Assembly: GCA_025059195.1 (NCBI GenBank)
Contig: JANXDU010000016.1
Span: forward strand, 1 to 35,667
Reading direction: 5' to 3'
Length of the DNA stretch: 35,667 bases
DNA from: Candidatus Bathyarchaeota archaeon
GTDB taxonomy: Archaea; Thermoproteota; Bathyarchaeia; Bathyarchaeales; Bathycorpusculaceae
Below the pieces are notes generated by a model, which was not told the DNA's origin, did no database searches, and saw nothing but the letters and a program-made list of their open reading frames with translations. How positions within the stretch are numbered: the stretch's first letter is position 1; the number at the start of each line of letters is the position of its first letter. A program made the translations under genes and the position numbers. Shown piece after piece: positions 24,251 through 33,243 of the stretch.

Positions 24251-25642
24251 GCCAGCAACAGCGCCTTCGGTTTCCCGCAGTTTCTCGCTCAACTCCTTTA
24301 TCAACCTTCTAAGTTTTGGACTCAGCCTAACTGGGTATTTGGCGGCTTTTTGGAGGCGTTTATATTTGTCTGGAAGCCTTGCAACGTTGTCTAAGGCTCT
24401 TTTCCGGATATCCTCAAGGGAAGGCAAATTATAGATCACCCTCCCTTTCTCCATAACCTTAACCAGCAGGGGTTCTCCGCCAACTTTCTCGCCTTCAAGG
24501 GCGATGACATCCTTAACAAAGTTGCCTCCCTCGTCGGTGAACCTATAGACTTGTTTTCTTCCGGGCAAAGTGGCTTTTCCCTCGCTGAGCTTCATTATTG
24601 GAACAAATTCGCCTTTATCGTCGGCTTTTTCGCAAAGCTTGTAAATTATATCCACGTAGGGCCTGTCGGCTGAAGTCCCCATTTTCGTGCCAACGCCGAA
24701 GGCATCTATTTTGGCTCCCTTGTTTAAGAGCTCGTCTATTCGGTATTCGTCTAAGTCTCCGCTGGCGAAAATTTGCACGTAATCCAGTCCGTTTTCGTTT
24801 AGCAGTCGTCTAACTTCACGGCTTATTGCCACCAAGTCGCCGCTGTCAATCCGCACGCCCCGCAGCTTAAAGCCTTGTCGCTCAAGCTCTTTTGCAACTT
24901 TTATAGCGTTTAATGCACCTGCAATGTTGTCGAAGGTGTCTATGAGAAGTGTGGACTTGTCTGGGAATGTTTTAGCAAAAGCCCTAAACGATTCAAGCTC
25001 ATTGCTGAAAAACATGACAAAGGAATGCGCCATAGTTCCAAAAACGGGCATGCCATAAACCATGCCCGCAAGAACGTTGGAGGTGCCGCTGCACCCAGCT
25101 ATGTAGCTTGCCCGTGCAACCTTCATACCCGCATCGGTTCCGTGCTCCCGCCTTAAACCGAACTCTATGACCGGCCTGCCCCTGGCGGCGTAAACAACCC
25201 TTGCCGCTTTAGTGGCGATGGTTGTCTGCAAGTTGATGGTGTTCAAAAGGAAGGTTTCTATTAATTGCGCCTCGATTATCGGAGCAGTAACCCTAATTAG
25301 GGGCTCGTTTGGAAAAACTACGGTGCCTTCCGGGATTGCCCAAACATCACCGCTGAACCGGAAAAGCCTCAAATAGTCAAGAAAGTCGTCTTTAAACCCT
25401 AAACTTTTCAAGTATTTAATGTGTTCTTCCGTGAAGCGCATTTTTTCGAGGAAAAGCAGAACCTGCTCCAAACCCGCGAAGAGAAAGTAGGAACGGTTTG
25501 GCGGTAAACGCCTAATAAAGAGATCAAAGGTGGCCTGTCCCAACTTTTTGTGTTCGAAGTAGCTAGCGCACATGGTGAGCTCGTAGAGGTCTGTAAGCAT
25601 GCTCATGTTATACTCGTCAACGAAGCCCAAAGTGCCTTTCAC
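24242..25642 (-). CDS. pncB: Nicotinate phosphoribosyltransferase
   Basis: Joins nicotinate to PRPP to give nicotinate mononucleotide, the salvage entry to NAD. 466 aa. Family segments: N-terminal LTDLYELTMCASYFEH, FDLFIRRLPPNRSYFLFAGLEQVL, EFGLRREHGTDAGMKVARAS, GTMAHSFVMFF with the active-site His, DTFDN, VRIDSGDLVAISREVR, and FGVGTKMGTSADRPY. GTG start behind GGTGA. Follows the ribonucleotide reductase gene by 38 nt on the same strand. Confidence 0.95.
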   Translation of the reverse strand: MKGTLGFVDEYNMSMLTDLYELTMCASYFEHKKLGQATFDLFIRRLPPNRSYFLFAGLEQVLLFLEKMRFTEEHIKYLKSLGFKDDFLDYLRLFRFSGDVWAIPEGTVVFPNEPLIRVTAPIIEAQLIETFLLNTINLQTTIATKAARVVYAARGRPVIEFGLRREHGTDAGMKVARASYIAGCSGTSNVLAGMVYGMPVFGTMAHSFVMFFSNELESFRAFAKTFPDKSTLLIDTFDNIAGALNAIKVAKELERQGFKLRGVRIDSGDLVAISREVRRLLNENGLDYVQIFASGDLDEYRIDELLNKGAKIDAFGVGTKMGTSADRPYVDIIYKLCEKADDKGEFVPIMKLSEGKATLPGRKQVYRFTDEGGNFVKDVIALEGEKVGGEPLLVKVMEKGRVIYNLPSLEDIRKRALDNVARLPDKYKRLQKAAKYPVRLSPKLRRLIKELSEKLRETEGAVAGSS

Positions 25643-25680
25643 AGCCTTTCACCGTGGAATAACCAACTATTATTTCTTTT

Positions 25681-27774
25681 CTACCCGGGGAAGGGACAAG
25701 TTTTCGTGGGGCAGCCTCCAGCATATTCGGATTCCGCCGCTACAAAAGTCTTCTCCGCGGTTTTAACTTCGCCTACGTAAAGCACTTGCTCCGGTCTGCT
25801 TCCGTAACGGAACACCGTTATGCCCTTACACTTCAACCGCCAAGCAAGCTCAAACACTTTACGCACGTCCTCAACCGTCGCCTCGAAAGGCATATTTACA
25901 GTTTTCGAAACAGCGTTGTCAGTGTACTTTTGGAAGGAAGCCTGCATGCGCACATGCCACTCCGGCGCGATGTCCAAAGCCGTTACAAAAACCTTCTTCA
26001 CATCTTCCGGAACCTTGTCAATTTTTTGCATAGAGCCTGTTTTCGCTATTTCCTCTAGGAGTCCAGCATCGTAGAAGCCCCTTTCTTTGGCAACTATTTC
26101 GAACAGCGGGTTAGTCTCAAAAAGCCGTGTGCCATCCAACACGTTCCTTATGAAGGATATGGCGAACAGCGGCTCAATTCCGGAAGAACAGCCGGCAATG
26201 ATGCTTATGGTGCCCGTCGGCGCGATGGTGGTGACGGTGGCGTTTCTCATAGCTTTATACTTGTCCTTCCAAATGCTTTTGTCAAAGTTTGGAAACGAAC
26301 CGCGTTTTTCACCGATTTCCACAGACTTTTTGTGGGCCTCTTCGTCTATGAATCGCATAAGCTTTTCGGCGAGCTCCAAGGCTTGCTCGGAATTGTAGGG
26401 AATTCCAAGCTTTATAAGCATATCCGCAAATCCCATAACGCCCAACCCTATTTTTCGGTTCGCCTTTGTGGTGCGCTCAATCTCTTTAAGCGGGTATTTA
26501 TTGGCGTCGATGACGTTGTCTAAAAAGTGAACAGCGTTTCTAACGGTTTCTCTAAGCTTCTTCCAGTTAATTTTGCCATTTTCCACCATGCGGGAAAGGT
26601 TTATCGAACCAAGATTACACGATTCATAGGGCAGAAGTGGCTGTTCACCGCAAGGGTTAGTTGCCTCTATCCGCCCCAGTTCTGGTGTAGGGTTGTGCCT
26701 ATTGACTTCGTCGATGAATAAGACACCGGGGTCGCCGCTTGCCCAAGCAGACCGCGCCATCAACTCCCAAACTTCTCGGGCTTTAAGTTTGCGGGTTTTC
26801 TCTTTGTTTCTGGGATTAACAAGCCAGTATTCGCCGTCCTCCTCAACCGCTTTCATGAAGTCGTCTGTTACCGCCACCGAAATGTTAAAGTTCTGTAGGA
26901 AGCCGGGCTGCAGCTTAGCCGTAATAAACTCCAAAATGTCCGGATGGTCAACACGCAGAATTCCCATCATGGCGCCCCTTCGTCTTCCACCCGCCTTTAT
27001 GACTTCCGTGGCAACGTCAAAAACCTTCATGAAACTTACGGGACCTGACGCTACACCCTTCGTGGACATGACTATGTCGCCTTTAGGCCTAAGCCTCGAA
27101 AAGTCGAAGCCCACGCCGCCGCCGCTTTTCTCGATTAAAGCCATGTTCTTTACAGCTGTGAAAATGCTGTCCAACGAATCCTCAACCGGCAGCACAAAAC
27201 ATGCGGATAACTGTCCAAGCCTTGTCCCAGCATTGAAAAGCGTCGGCGAATTGGGTAGAAACTCAAGCCTCGCCATCATTTCGTAAAATACTTGCTCGCT
27301 TTCTTTCGGGTCTTCGCCGTATCTTCTGTCCACTTTCGCTATGGCTCTGGCAACCCTGCGAAACATCTGCGCCGGAGTTTCAATTATACGTTCGTTTTCA
27401 TCCTTCAGCAAGTAACGTCTCTTCAAAACTTCAAGGGCGTTCACCGTTAACTTCGGCTCTTCAATGCCAAGCTGCGCCCTAAGCCGTCTTATCTCCTCCT
27501 TCCTCTTCCTATAAGCTTGATATTCCGCAGCAACTTCATCAAAACCATTTTTCCTTAAAACTTCTATAACCGCGTCCTGCGCGTCCTCAACGGATGGGAT
27601 TTTCTCCCTAAACCTTTCTTCCAGAAGCCTTACAACCTCACGGGTTAGCCTTTCAGCTTTTTCACCGTCTTCAAGTTTCACGGCGACAAAAGCCTTGTGA
27701 ATGGCGTTTCTAATTCTCTCCGGGTTAAATTCCACTATGCGGCCGTCTCTTTTCCTAATTTTGGTTATCGACAT
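25681..27774 (-). CDS. nrdJ: Adenosylcobalamin-dependent (class II) ribonucleoside reductase
   Basis: Makes deoxyribonucleotides without oxygen or a second subunit, using the adenosylcobalamin radical. N-terminal ATP-cone ([21 protein letters not shown]), substrate-site cysteine in [13 protein letters not shown], radical region [22 protein letters not shown], and the phosphate-binding [17 protein letters not shown]. 697 aa without intein. The C-terminal redox tail ends with [10 protein letters not shown], so its cysteine pair is separated by PTK. Class II (O2-indifferent) suits an anaerobe. ATG start; divergent from the ABC permease gene 114 nt away. Confidence 0.95.
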   Translation of the reverse strand: MSITKIRKRDGRIVEFNPERIRNAIHKAFVAVKLEDGEKAERLTREVVRLLEERFREKIPSVEDAQDAVIEVLRKNGFDEVAAEYQAYRKRKEEIRRLRAQLGIEEPKLTVNALEVLKRRYLLKDENERIIETPAQMFRRVARAIAKVDRRYGEDPKESEQVFYEMMARLEFLPNSPTLFNAGTRLGQLSACFVLPVEDSLDSIFTAVKNMALIEKSGGGVGFDFSRLRPKGDIVMSTKGVASGPVSFMKVFDVATEVIKAGGRRRGAMMGILRVDHPDILEFITAKLQPGFLQNFNISVAVTDDFMKAVEEDGEYWLVNPRNKEKTRKLKAREVWELMARSAWASGDPGVLFIDEVNRHNPTPELGRIEATNPCGEQPLLPYESCNLGSINLSRMVENGKINWKKLRETVRNAVHFLDNVIDANKYPLKEIERTTKANRKIGLGVMGFADMLIKLGIPYNSEQALELAEKLMRFIDEEAHKKSVEIGEKRGSFPNFDKSIWKDKYKAMRNATVTTIAPTGTISIIAGCSSGIEPLFAISFIRNVLDGTRLFETNPLFEIVAKERGFYDAGLLEEIAKTGSMQKIDKVPEDVKKVFVTALDIAPEWHVRMQASFQKYTDNAVSKTVNMPFEATVEDVRKVFELAWRLKCKGITVFRYGSRPEQVLYVGEVKTAEKTFVAAESEYAGGCPTKTCPFPG

Positions 27775-27888
27775 GGCCTTTCAATAGAAAAGGAAGCCAT
27801 TTAGGATATAAGCATGCTCTAATGTATAGTCTTAAATATCCATTCAGCATGTATAATTATACAGTAAGAGCAACCATGAGGCTGCCGG

Positions 27889-30666
27889 ATGATTTCATAC
27901 GCAGTAAATCGGGTGCTCCGCTCCTTTGGGCTTTTCACCGCGCTTTTTTTAGGCGTAATGCTTGCCGCGGCATTCTTTGCCGGCATAAACGTAGGTGCAG
28001 ACACAACGGCGAAGGCCGCCCTTATGCAACAGTTAAACCGCATCCCTGTTGACATAACAGTATATGCCAGCTCAAACTTAAACTCTGGTAAATGGAAAGG
28101 AGCAGCCCAAACAGTTAAACAAATCGAGGGAATAGTGGGGGTTGAGGTTATATCAAGAGCCACTTTACGGGAAACCGTCAACAAAAATTACACCAGTATA
28201 ATGGTTGTCGCCATATCTAACACTTCAATGGTTTATAGCGGGCTAAACGTGGTGAATGGCAAAGGAGCCCTTGGAGTGAATGAAACTTATGTCTGGATTA
28301 ACTCCAAGGCAGCCAACAAAGTGAGGCTAAACGATACAATCACATTAAACTTCACATATTATTCATATCACCCACGAGGAACCGCGGAAAAAAGCTTCGC
28401 AGTTTTAAATCTTAAAGTCGTAGGTTTTATAGAACTCAACGATAAAGCCTACTCAATAGCCGCCGGAACCTGGGATACAGTGGAAATAATGCCAATAATC
28501 AAAGAAACTTCTAAACCCGACTTTTACGGAGACCTCCTCCTCGTCACCAGCTGGGAGAAAACTTTTACAAAAATCTTGGACAGCATTTCCGAGGAAGTGC
28601 AAGGTTACACGATTTCAACGCAAATCCTAGCCTACATAAACAGGGACAAGCTTATCAATCCATGGGACATTTCAAGCTCAATGGAGGCTGTTTCCGGAGT
28701 TACACGCCAAGTGAACAACGCAGTTGCCAATTATAACATGTATGCAAATAACAATCTAGGCATGGCTCTTGTGATGTATCAGTTCACGAGCATGGCCATG
28801 CGTTTCGCTTTCATTATTTCGGCTCTTCCGGTCTTTTTTGTGGCGTGGTATGTTGGAACAACAGTTTCAGACGTGTCCTACAACCTGCGAAGACGAGAAA
28901 TCGGCTTGCTTCTAACTAAAGGTTTCTCAAACTCCCAAATATTTAGGCTGTTTATAACTGAGTCTATCATGATTGGAGTAATCGGTGGGGTCGTAGGTGT
29001 AGGCCTTGGCTTTCTGCTTGGGCCCCTCTTCGTTGGAAGAAGCGAAGAATTAGAACAAGTAACACCTGTTTTAAGCACAGAAGTCATAACCATCACCATA
29101 ATTTTTGGTCTTGTTTTAACTTTTCTCTCCACTTTTCGTCCATCACGGAAAGCGACAAAACTTCCAGTTGTGGAAGCTTTGAGGGAGTACACCTACATAG
29201 AGGATGTTAAACCCTATAGGCAACGTTGGCCATGGGTTGCCTTCATCCTTGGACTTTACAAAATTATCATGTTTCTTTTCGGGATAAGCTCACTTCAACT
29301 GGTCTTCAGACAGCCGCCTTTCACAAACATATTCCTCTTAATACTTTTAGCCATTTGGATAATCATAGATACAGCTTTGATATACGTTGGGCCGTTGCTG
29401 TTTTTCTGGGGATTCACTAAAATCTTCATCCGCGGTTCCCTGAGGTTTCAAGAGCTAGTGGCCCGCACAGCAAGGTTCCTAGGCGATTTAGGAACATTAG
29501 CCACAAAGAACGTTCAAAGAAACCCGGCTAGAGCGGCCTCCATAGCCTTCCTCGTCGCCTTAATCGTGGGCTACAGTTTCCAAACCATAGGAGGAGTGGC
29601 CAGCGGCCAAGACTACAACATTCGCCGGATTAAAGCTGACGTAGGCGCAGACGTAAATGTTCAGCTAAACCCAACAGCGAACCTAACCGAAGTCCTAAGA
29701 GCCGTAGAAAACATGACGGAAACCGCTTCTACAACGGTTCAATACGTTATCAGCGGAACGTTTCCAGGAGATTTGAACCGATACTCGAGGCAAATTGTCG
29801 CCATAGACCCTAAAACCTGGCCTTCGACAGCCTATTATGAGGAAGACTGGTTCAGCGGTAGAAGCGCAATAGAAGCTTTACAACTCATGAAAGCAAAGAA
29901 TCAAACGATAATCCTTGAACGGAATGTAGCGTCGCGCCTAAACAAGAAAGTCGGAGACACGGTGGCGGTTACTGTTGGAAGTTCAACGTTGACGCTGGAT
30001 ATTGTTGGATTTTTTGGACACGAACTTCCACCAGAATATTCGTGGCAAACTTTCCCCTCATACATCCCCTTAAAGCTTTACGAATCGTTGAATCTGGACT
30101 GGCAGTCCTCCGCCACCATCCTTGTTAAGCTAAGGCCTGAAGCCGATGGCAAGACGGCGGCTTCTGAAATCCGAAAAATCGACGGCGTTAGCTCAGTGCG
30201 TTCAGTTGCCGAAGAGTTAGAGAAGCTTCAAAGCAATCTTATGCTGGTTGGACCGTTAAACATTCAAAGGTTAGGCGTCGTCTTCTCGATAGTAGCGGCT
30301 TCAGTGGCCGTGGGCTTAGCCACCGTTGTCAGCATCCAGGAACGGAAGAAAGAGGCCTCCATAATGTGGGCGCGGGGTCTTTCTTTCAAACAATTGTTAA
30401 TTATGCTGTTTACAGAAAACATGGCCGTGGTCACTTTTGCGGTTGTTTTAGGTGTTGTGGTGGGGCTTATTGTGGTGCACGGCAACGTGGCAGCTTCTAA
30501 CGCTGCGCTAACTTATACGCTTGTAAAGTTTAGAATGGTTTTTCCTGCAGATGCTGTAATGCTTTTGGTTTTGTGCCTATTCCTAATTTTTGTCTCAACC
30601 ATAATGCCCACCATCTTGCTCACGAGAAGGTATCTTTCAAAAGTTGAAAGGATAGTGAAACTATGA
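27889..30666 (+). CDS. ABC transporter permease, FtsX/MacB-like, duplicated
   Basis: Integral membrane protein of 925 aa. One N-terminal span (about 10-33) is followed by a large extracytoplasmic MacB-type domain (about 40-300). A first FtsX core (about 308-420) and further spans near 445-535 follow, then a second N-terminal-type anchor (about 570-590) with its extracytoplasmic domain, and a last FtsX core with three spans (about 795-915, ending TRRYLSKVERIVKL). This is two MacB-type halves fused in one chain, typical of archaeal lipoprotein/peptide or cell-envelope-type transporters. Substrate unknown. ATG start with GAGG upstream. Its last 4 nt overlap the ATPase gene. Confidence 0.9.
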   Translation: MISYAVNRVLRSFGLFTALFLGVMLAAAFFAGINVGADTTAKAALMQQLNRIPVDITVYASSNLNSGKWKGAAQTVKQIEGIVGVEVISRATLRETVNKNYTSIMVVAISNTSMVYSGLNVVNGKGALGVNETYVWINSKAANKVRLNDTITLNFTYYSYHPRGTAEKSFAVLNLKVVGFIELNDKAYSIAAGTWDTVEIMPIIKETSKPDFYGDLLLVTSWEKTFTKILDSISEEVQGYTISTQILAYINRDKLINPWDISSSMEAVSGVTRQVNNAVANYNMYANNNLGMALVMYQFTSMAMRFAFIISALPVFFVAWYVGTTVSDVSYNLRRREIGLLLTKGFSNSQIFRLFITESIMIGVIGGVVGVGLGFLLGPLFVGRSEELEQVTPVLSTEVITITIIFGLVLTFLSTFRPSRKATKLPVVEALREYTYIEDVKPYRQRWPWVAFILGLYKIIMFLFGISSLQLVFRQPPFTNIFLLILLAIWIIIDTALIYVGPLLFFWGFTKIFIRGSLRFQELVARTARFLGDLGTLATKNVQRNPARAASIAFLVALIVGYSFQTIGGVASGQDYNIRRIKADVGADVNVQLNPTANLTEVLRAVENMTETASTTVQYVISGTFPGDLNRYSRQIVAIDPKTWPSTAYYEEDWFSGRSAIEALQLMKAKNQTIILERNVASRLNKKVGDTVAVTVGSSTLTLDIVGFFGHELPPEYSWQTFPSYIPLKLYESLNLDWQSSATILVKLRPEADGKTAASEIRKIDGVSSVRSVAEELEKLQSNLMLVGPLNIQRLGVVFSIVAASVAVGLATVVSIQERKKEASIMWARGLSFKQLLIMLFTENMAVVTFAVVLGVVVGLIVVHGNVAASNAALTYTLVKFRMVFPADAVMLLVLCLFLIFVSTIMPTILLTRRYLSKVERIVKL

Positions 30667-31559
30667 AAGGAATGAAAGTAATAGCCAAAGACCTAATCAA
30701 AATCTACAAGTTAGGAAGCGTGGAAGTCCAAGCTCTCAGAGGATTAAGCATGGAAGTCAAAGAGGGTGAAATGGTTTCCATTATAGGGCCCAGTGGAAGC
30801 GGAAAAACAACGCTCCTAAACATTATCGGCGGGTTAGACCAGGCAACAGGAGGCTACGTCCAAGTAGGCGATATAGTGGTTACGGCGCTACATCCATCCC
30901 AGCTTGTGGAGTATAGACGAAAAACGGTGGGCCACATATTCCAAACATTAAACTTGATACCAACTTTGACGGCGGCGGAAAACGTGGAGCTTCCCATGAT
31001 AGCTTTAGGCGTTCCAAGAAGCAGAAGAAACCAACGCGTGAAAGAGCTACTCGAAATAGTTGGATTAACTGAAAGAGCCCACCACAAGCCAGATGAACTA
31101 AGCGGTGGAGAACAACAACGAGTAGCCATAGCCGCCGCTCTGGCAAACGACCCGCCGCTCCTGTTAGCCGACGAGCCTACAGGCGAACTGGACACTGCAA
31201 ACGCAAGAATCGTCGTCAACTATCTATCTAAAGTTAACAAAGAACTGGGTAAAACGATAATCATGGTTACCCATGACCCCAGTGTTGCAAGGGCGGCGGA
31301 CCGCATACTGCGCATTGAAGATGGAGTAATAAAAATAGCCTTAACGCCGTCTGAAGCCTTGGCCGAGGAAAGGGCGGTTTCCTACATAGACCAGATAAGG
31401 GCCCGCATAGCAGAAATAGACCGTCAACTATCCCAACTGGACGAAGACTTCAAGGCTGGCAAAATAGGCGGAGACGAGTATGTGGCGAAAAGGCAAAGCC
31501 TAAAACAGGTGAGGGAAAGCCTCCGCGAAGAACTCCATAGAATGGGAATAGTTTCATAA
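30663..31559 (+). CDS. ABC transporter ATP-binding protein (LolD/MacB type) with C-terminal coiled coil
   Basis: ATPase driving the FtsX-like permease. Walker A GPSGSGKTT at 42-50, LSGGE at 146-150, Walker B LLLADE at 166-171, and H-loop VTHD. After the usual end (about residue 230) there is an extra 65 residues, strongly helical and charged (YIDQIRARIAEIDRQLSQLD, KRQSLKQVRESLREELHRM), likely a coiled coil for dimerisation or partner binding. The ATGA overlap with the permease shows coupling. Confidence 0.94.
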   Translation: MKGMKVIAKDLIKIYKLGSVEVQALRGLSMEVKEGEMVSIIGPSGSGKTTLLNIIGGLDQATGGYVQVGDIVVTALHPSQLVEYRRKTVGHIFQTLNLIPTLTAAENVELPMIALGVPRSRRNQRVKELLEIVGLTERAHHKPDELSGGEQQRVAIAAALANDPPLLLADEPTGELDTANARIVVNYLSKVNKELGKTIIMVTHDPSVARAADRILRIEDGVIKIALTPSEALAEERAVSYIDQIRARIAEIDRQLSQLDEDFKAGKIGGDEYVAKRQSLKQVRESLREELHRMGIVS

Positions 31560-31580
31560 AAGGCGCCAAACACAAAAAGC

Positions 31581-32729
31581 TTACTCGACAGAAGTTTCCT
31601 CTATAATTTTGATTCCCCTACCGCCTAATTCGGCCATAATCTGCTGATAAATCTCCCCGTCCATGCCAAGCCTCTCTGGGGGAATAACCCCCTTCAAGCG
31701 TATTTTTCCTTCCAAGATAAGTTTTGCAACAATCGAAGCCGTGAAGCCCGTCGTCCTAGCCATGGCGGTAACCCCTCCTTTCTCGTCGTAAAAATCAATC
31801 AGAGTGTAAATATACCTTGTTTTTACCCTTTCCTTGGAGCCGTAAACCTCCACTTTTAAGGCTACAACATCCTTAACGGCGTGGCTATAGAGCTTTCTTT
31901 CAAACAGCTTCGCTGTAACTTTGCTAGGCTGAAGTTTAACCCCGTTCACTGTTATTTCCTCACAGCTGAAAAACCCCAAATCCCTCAAAAGCTTCATTTT
32001 TTCAGCGTGTCCTGGATAGCGTAGTGTTTTCTCCCACATTTCATCGACACCCTGTATCGTGTAAAGCAGCGTTCTTAAGCCATCCGTGTAAAAGGCTTCC
32101 AGCCTGCCAATTTGAGGAAAATCAAGGTTTTCCAACCCGCTTAGGGCTTCAACCTCGACGATTTTGCCGTTTTTAACGATTCTAGCCTTAGAAGTGTACA
32201 TTTCTATGAGGCTTTCAGGCGACCACGTGATAACATAGCCCAAGGGCGGTGTGGGCTTTTCCGGAAGCCCCCCAACAAAAATGTGAACTTTTTCAACTTT
32301 ATCCAGCTTCGCAACAGCATGTCCAACAAGGATGTTGCTTATGCCCGGCGCCAAACCGCAGTTTGGAACAATAGCTACATCGGCTTTTAATGCTTGATCA
32401 TGCAAAACCAAAGGGTTTTCAGGCGTATATGAAACATCCACAAGGTTTTTTCCAGCTTGAATGCAAGCTTTCACTAGGCGGAGGCCAAGCTTCGGCGGAA
32501 GAAAACCTAAGACCAAATCGAAATTCTTCAACACTTCTACAAGCCTTCTGGGTTTTGTCACGTCCAACAGCATCCATGAAAGGTTTCGCCTTCCAATTTT
32601 TTCTACAGCTTTTTTGGCTGCGACGGAATCCTTATCAGCCACCACAACTTCAACGCAGCTTAATGTTTGTGAGAGATCTTGCACCGCCGCTGAACCAATC
32701 CTTCCACAACCAACAACAAGCGCTCGCAT
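31581..32729 (-). CDS. Saccharopine dehydrogenase family oxidoreductase (lysine 6-dehydrogenase-like)
   Basis: NAD(P)-dependent enzyme of the saccharopine dehydrogenase fold: Rossmann motif VVGCGRIGSAAV at the N-terminus, LGFLPPKLGLRLVKACIQAG, VDVSYTPENP, PNCGLAPGISNILVGHAV, and a C-terminal TGFTASIVAKLILEG helix. Closest in layout to lysine 6-dehydrogenase or saccharopine reductase; the substrate cannot be settled from sequence alone. The ATG at 32729 (MRALVVGCG) is preferred over the frame's first start at 32783, which adds a non-conserved tail. Monocistronic. Confidence 0.85.
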   Translation of the reverse strand: MRALVVGCGRIGSAAVQDLSQTLSCVEVVVADKDSVAAKKAVEKIGRRNLSWMLLDVTKPRRLVEVLKNFDLVLGFLPPKLGLRLVKACIQAGKNLVDVSYTPENPLVLHDQALKADVAIVPNCGLAPGISNILVGHAVAKLDKVEKVHIFVGGLPEKPTPPLGYVITWSPESLIEMYTSKARIVKNGKIVEVEALSGLENLDFPQIGRLEAFYTDGLRTLLYTIQGVDEMWEKTLRYPGHAEKMKLLRDLGFFSCEEITVNGVKLQPSKVTAKLFERKLYSHAVKDVVALKVEVYGSKERVKTRYIYTLIDFYDEKGGVTAMARTTGFTASIVAKLILEGKIRLKGVIPPERLGMDGEIYQQIMAELGGRGIKIIEETSVE

Positions 32730-32893
32730 AAAATCAAGGAGAGGCCACAACCCCATTAAAGTTTTTCCAAAACAAAAAGGCAAAAATTACACGATATTAT
32801 TTTCAGAAAACGTAAATAAGCAAGCGACAAAATCATACTTAATCCGGAAAATCTGCCGGGGTAGCCTAGCCTGGAATGGGCGCCAGACTCATA

Positions 32894-32950
32894 ATCTGCG
32901 ACGATGGAAACCATGCGGTTTCCATGCATCCCTTAGGGGTCGGATAAGTG
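32894..32950 (+). other. tRNA-Met intron with bulge-helix-bulge splice motif
   Basis: Folding by eye gives a 3-4-3 bulge-helix-bulge. Left bulge TAA is at 32892-32894 and right bulge TGA at 32949-32951, each cut after its second base. The central helix is CTCA (32888-32891) with TAAG (32945-32948), one C-A mismatch. The inner helix is TCTG (32895-32898) with CGGA (32941-32944). The rest of the intron is dominated by a 9-bp hairpin at 32904-32925. Confidence 0.8.
32904..32925. repeat. Palindromic hairpin inside tRNA-Met intron (copy 1)
   Basis: ATGGAAACC and GGTTTCCAT form a perfect 9-bp stem around the loop ATGC. A near-identical palindrome, with matching flanks GATGG before and ATCCCTT after, lies at 34521-34547 beside the tRNA-Leu fragment. 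No other copy is seen in the window. Confidence 0.8.
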
Positions 32951-32999
32951 ATCTGGAGGTCGCGGGCTCAAATCCCGCCCCCGGCACTCCCTATGTGTG

Positions 33000-33108
33000 T
33001 TTTGAGCGAAGAGGATGTTGGTTGCGAATCCGAGATAGAAGGATGCTATGCCGAGGTATGCTCCCATCTGTTTTAGGCGCCATAAGAGATACTTGCCAGC
33101 GATACTTC
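33000..33108 (-). pseudogene. Possible remnant of a membrane protein C-terminus
   Basis: The 257-nt gap after tRNA-Met has no intact gene. One minus-strand frame gives KYLLWRLKQMGAYLGIASFY and then LGFATNILFAQN, a plausible transmembrane end, with a stop just upstream and the frame running on into the tRNA. It could be a relic or chance. Confidence 0.25.
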
Positions 33109-33243
33109 AAGGGTTGAGAGGTCATTAGCAAGGGTTAGCTTTCAAGAAACAAAGCCAGATATACAAACAGCTGCATAAGATTGTGAATTGTAAAATGACG
33201 ATTTATTTAAGGCTTGCATGGCAAGTTTCGCCTATTTTAATTC

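Larger units (their letters stand above)
32855..32986 (+). tRNA. tRNA-Met (CAT, elongator type) with 57-nt intron at 37/38
   Basis: Acceptor arms GCCGGGG (32855-32861) and CCCCGGC (32979-32985) with discriminator A at 32986. D stem is GCCT/GGGC, anticodon stem CCAGA/TCTGG, loop CTCATAA with anticodon CAT, and T arm GCGGG-CTCAAAT-CCCGC. Mature length is 75 nt; CCA is not encoded. The G1:C72 pair and GACTCATAATC context indicate elongator Met rather than initiator. tRNA-Ile2 (CAT read as AUA after modification) is the alternative. The intron is at the canonical site. Confidence 0.95.

Noticed and set aside
26693-27286. 197-codon frame antisense to nrdJ
   Set aside because: A shadow of a clearly conserved gene, with low-complexity composition set by the other strand.
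32461-33117. 218-codon plus-strand frame across tRNA-Met
   Set aside because: Antisense to the dehydrogenase, then runs through the tRNA and its intron; no ribosome site or protein-like pattern.
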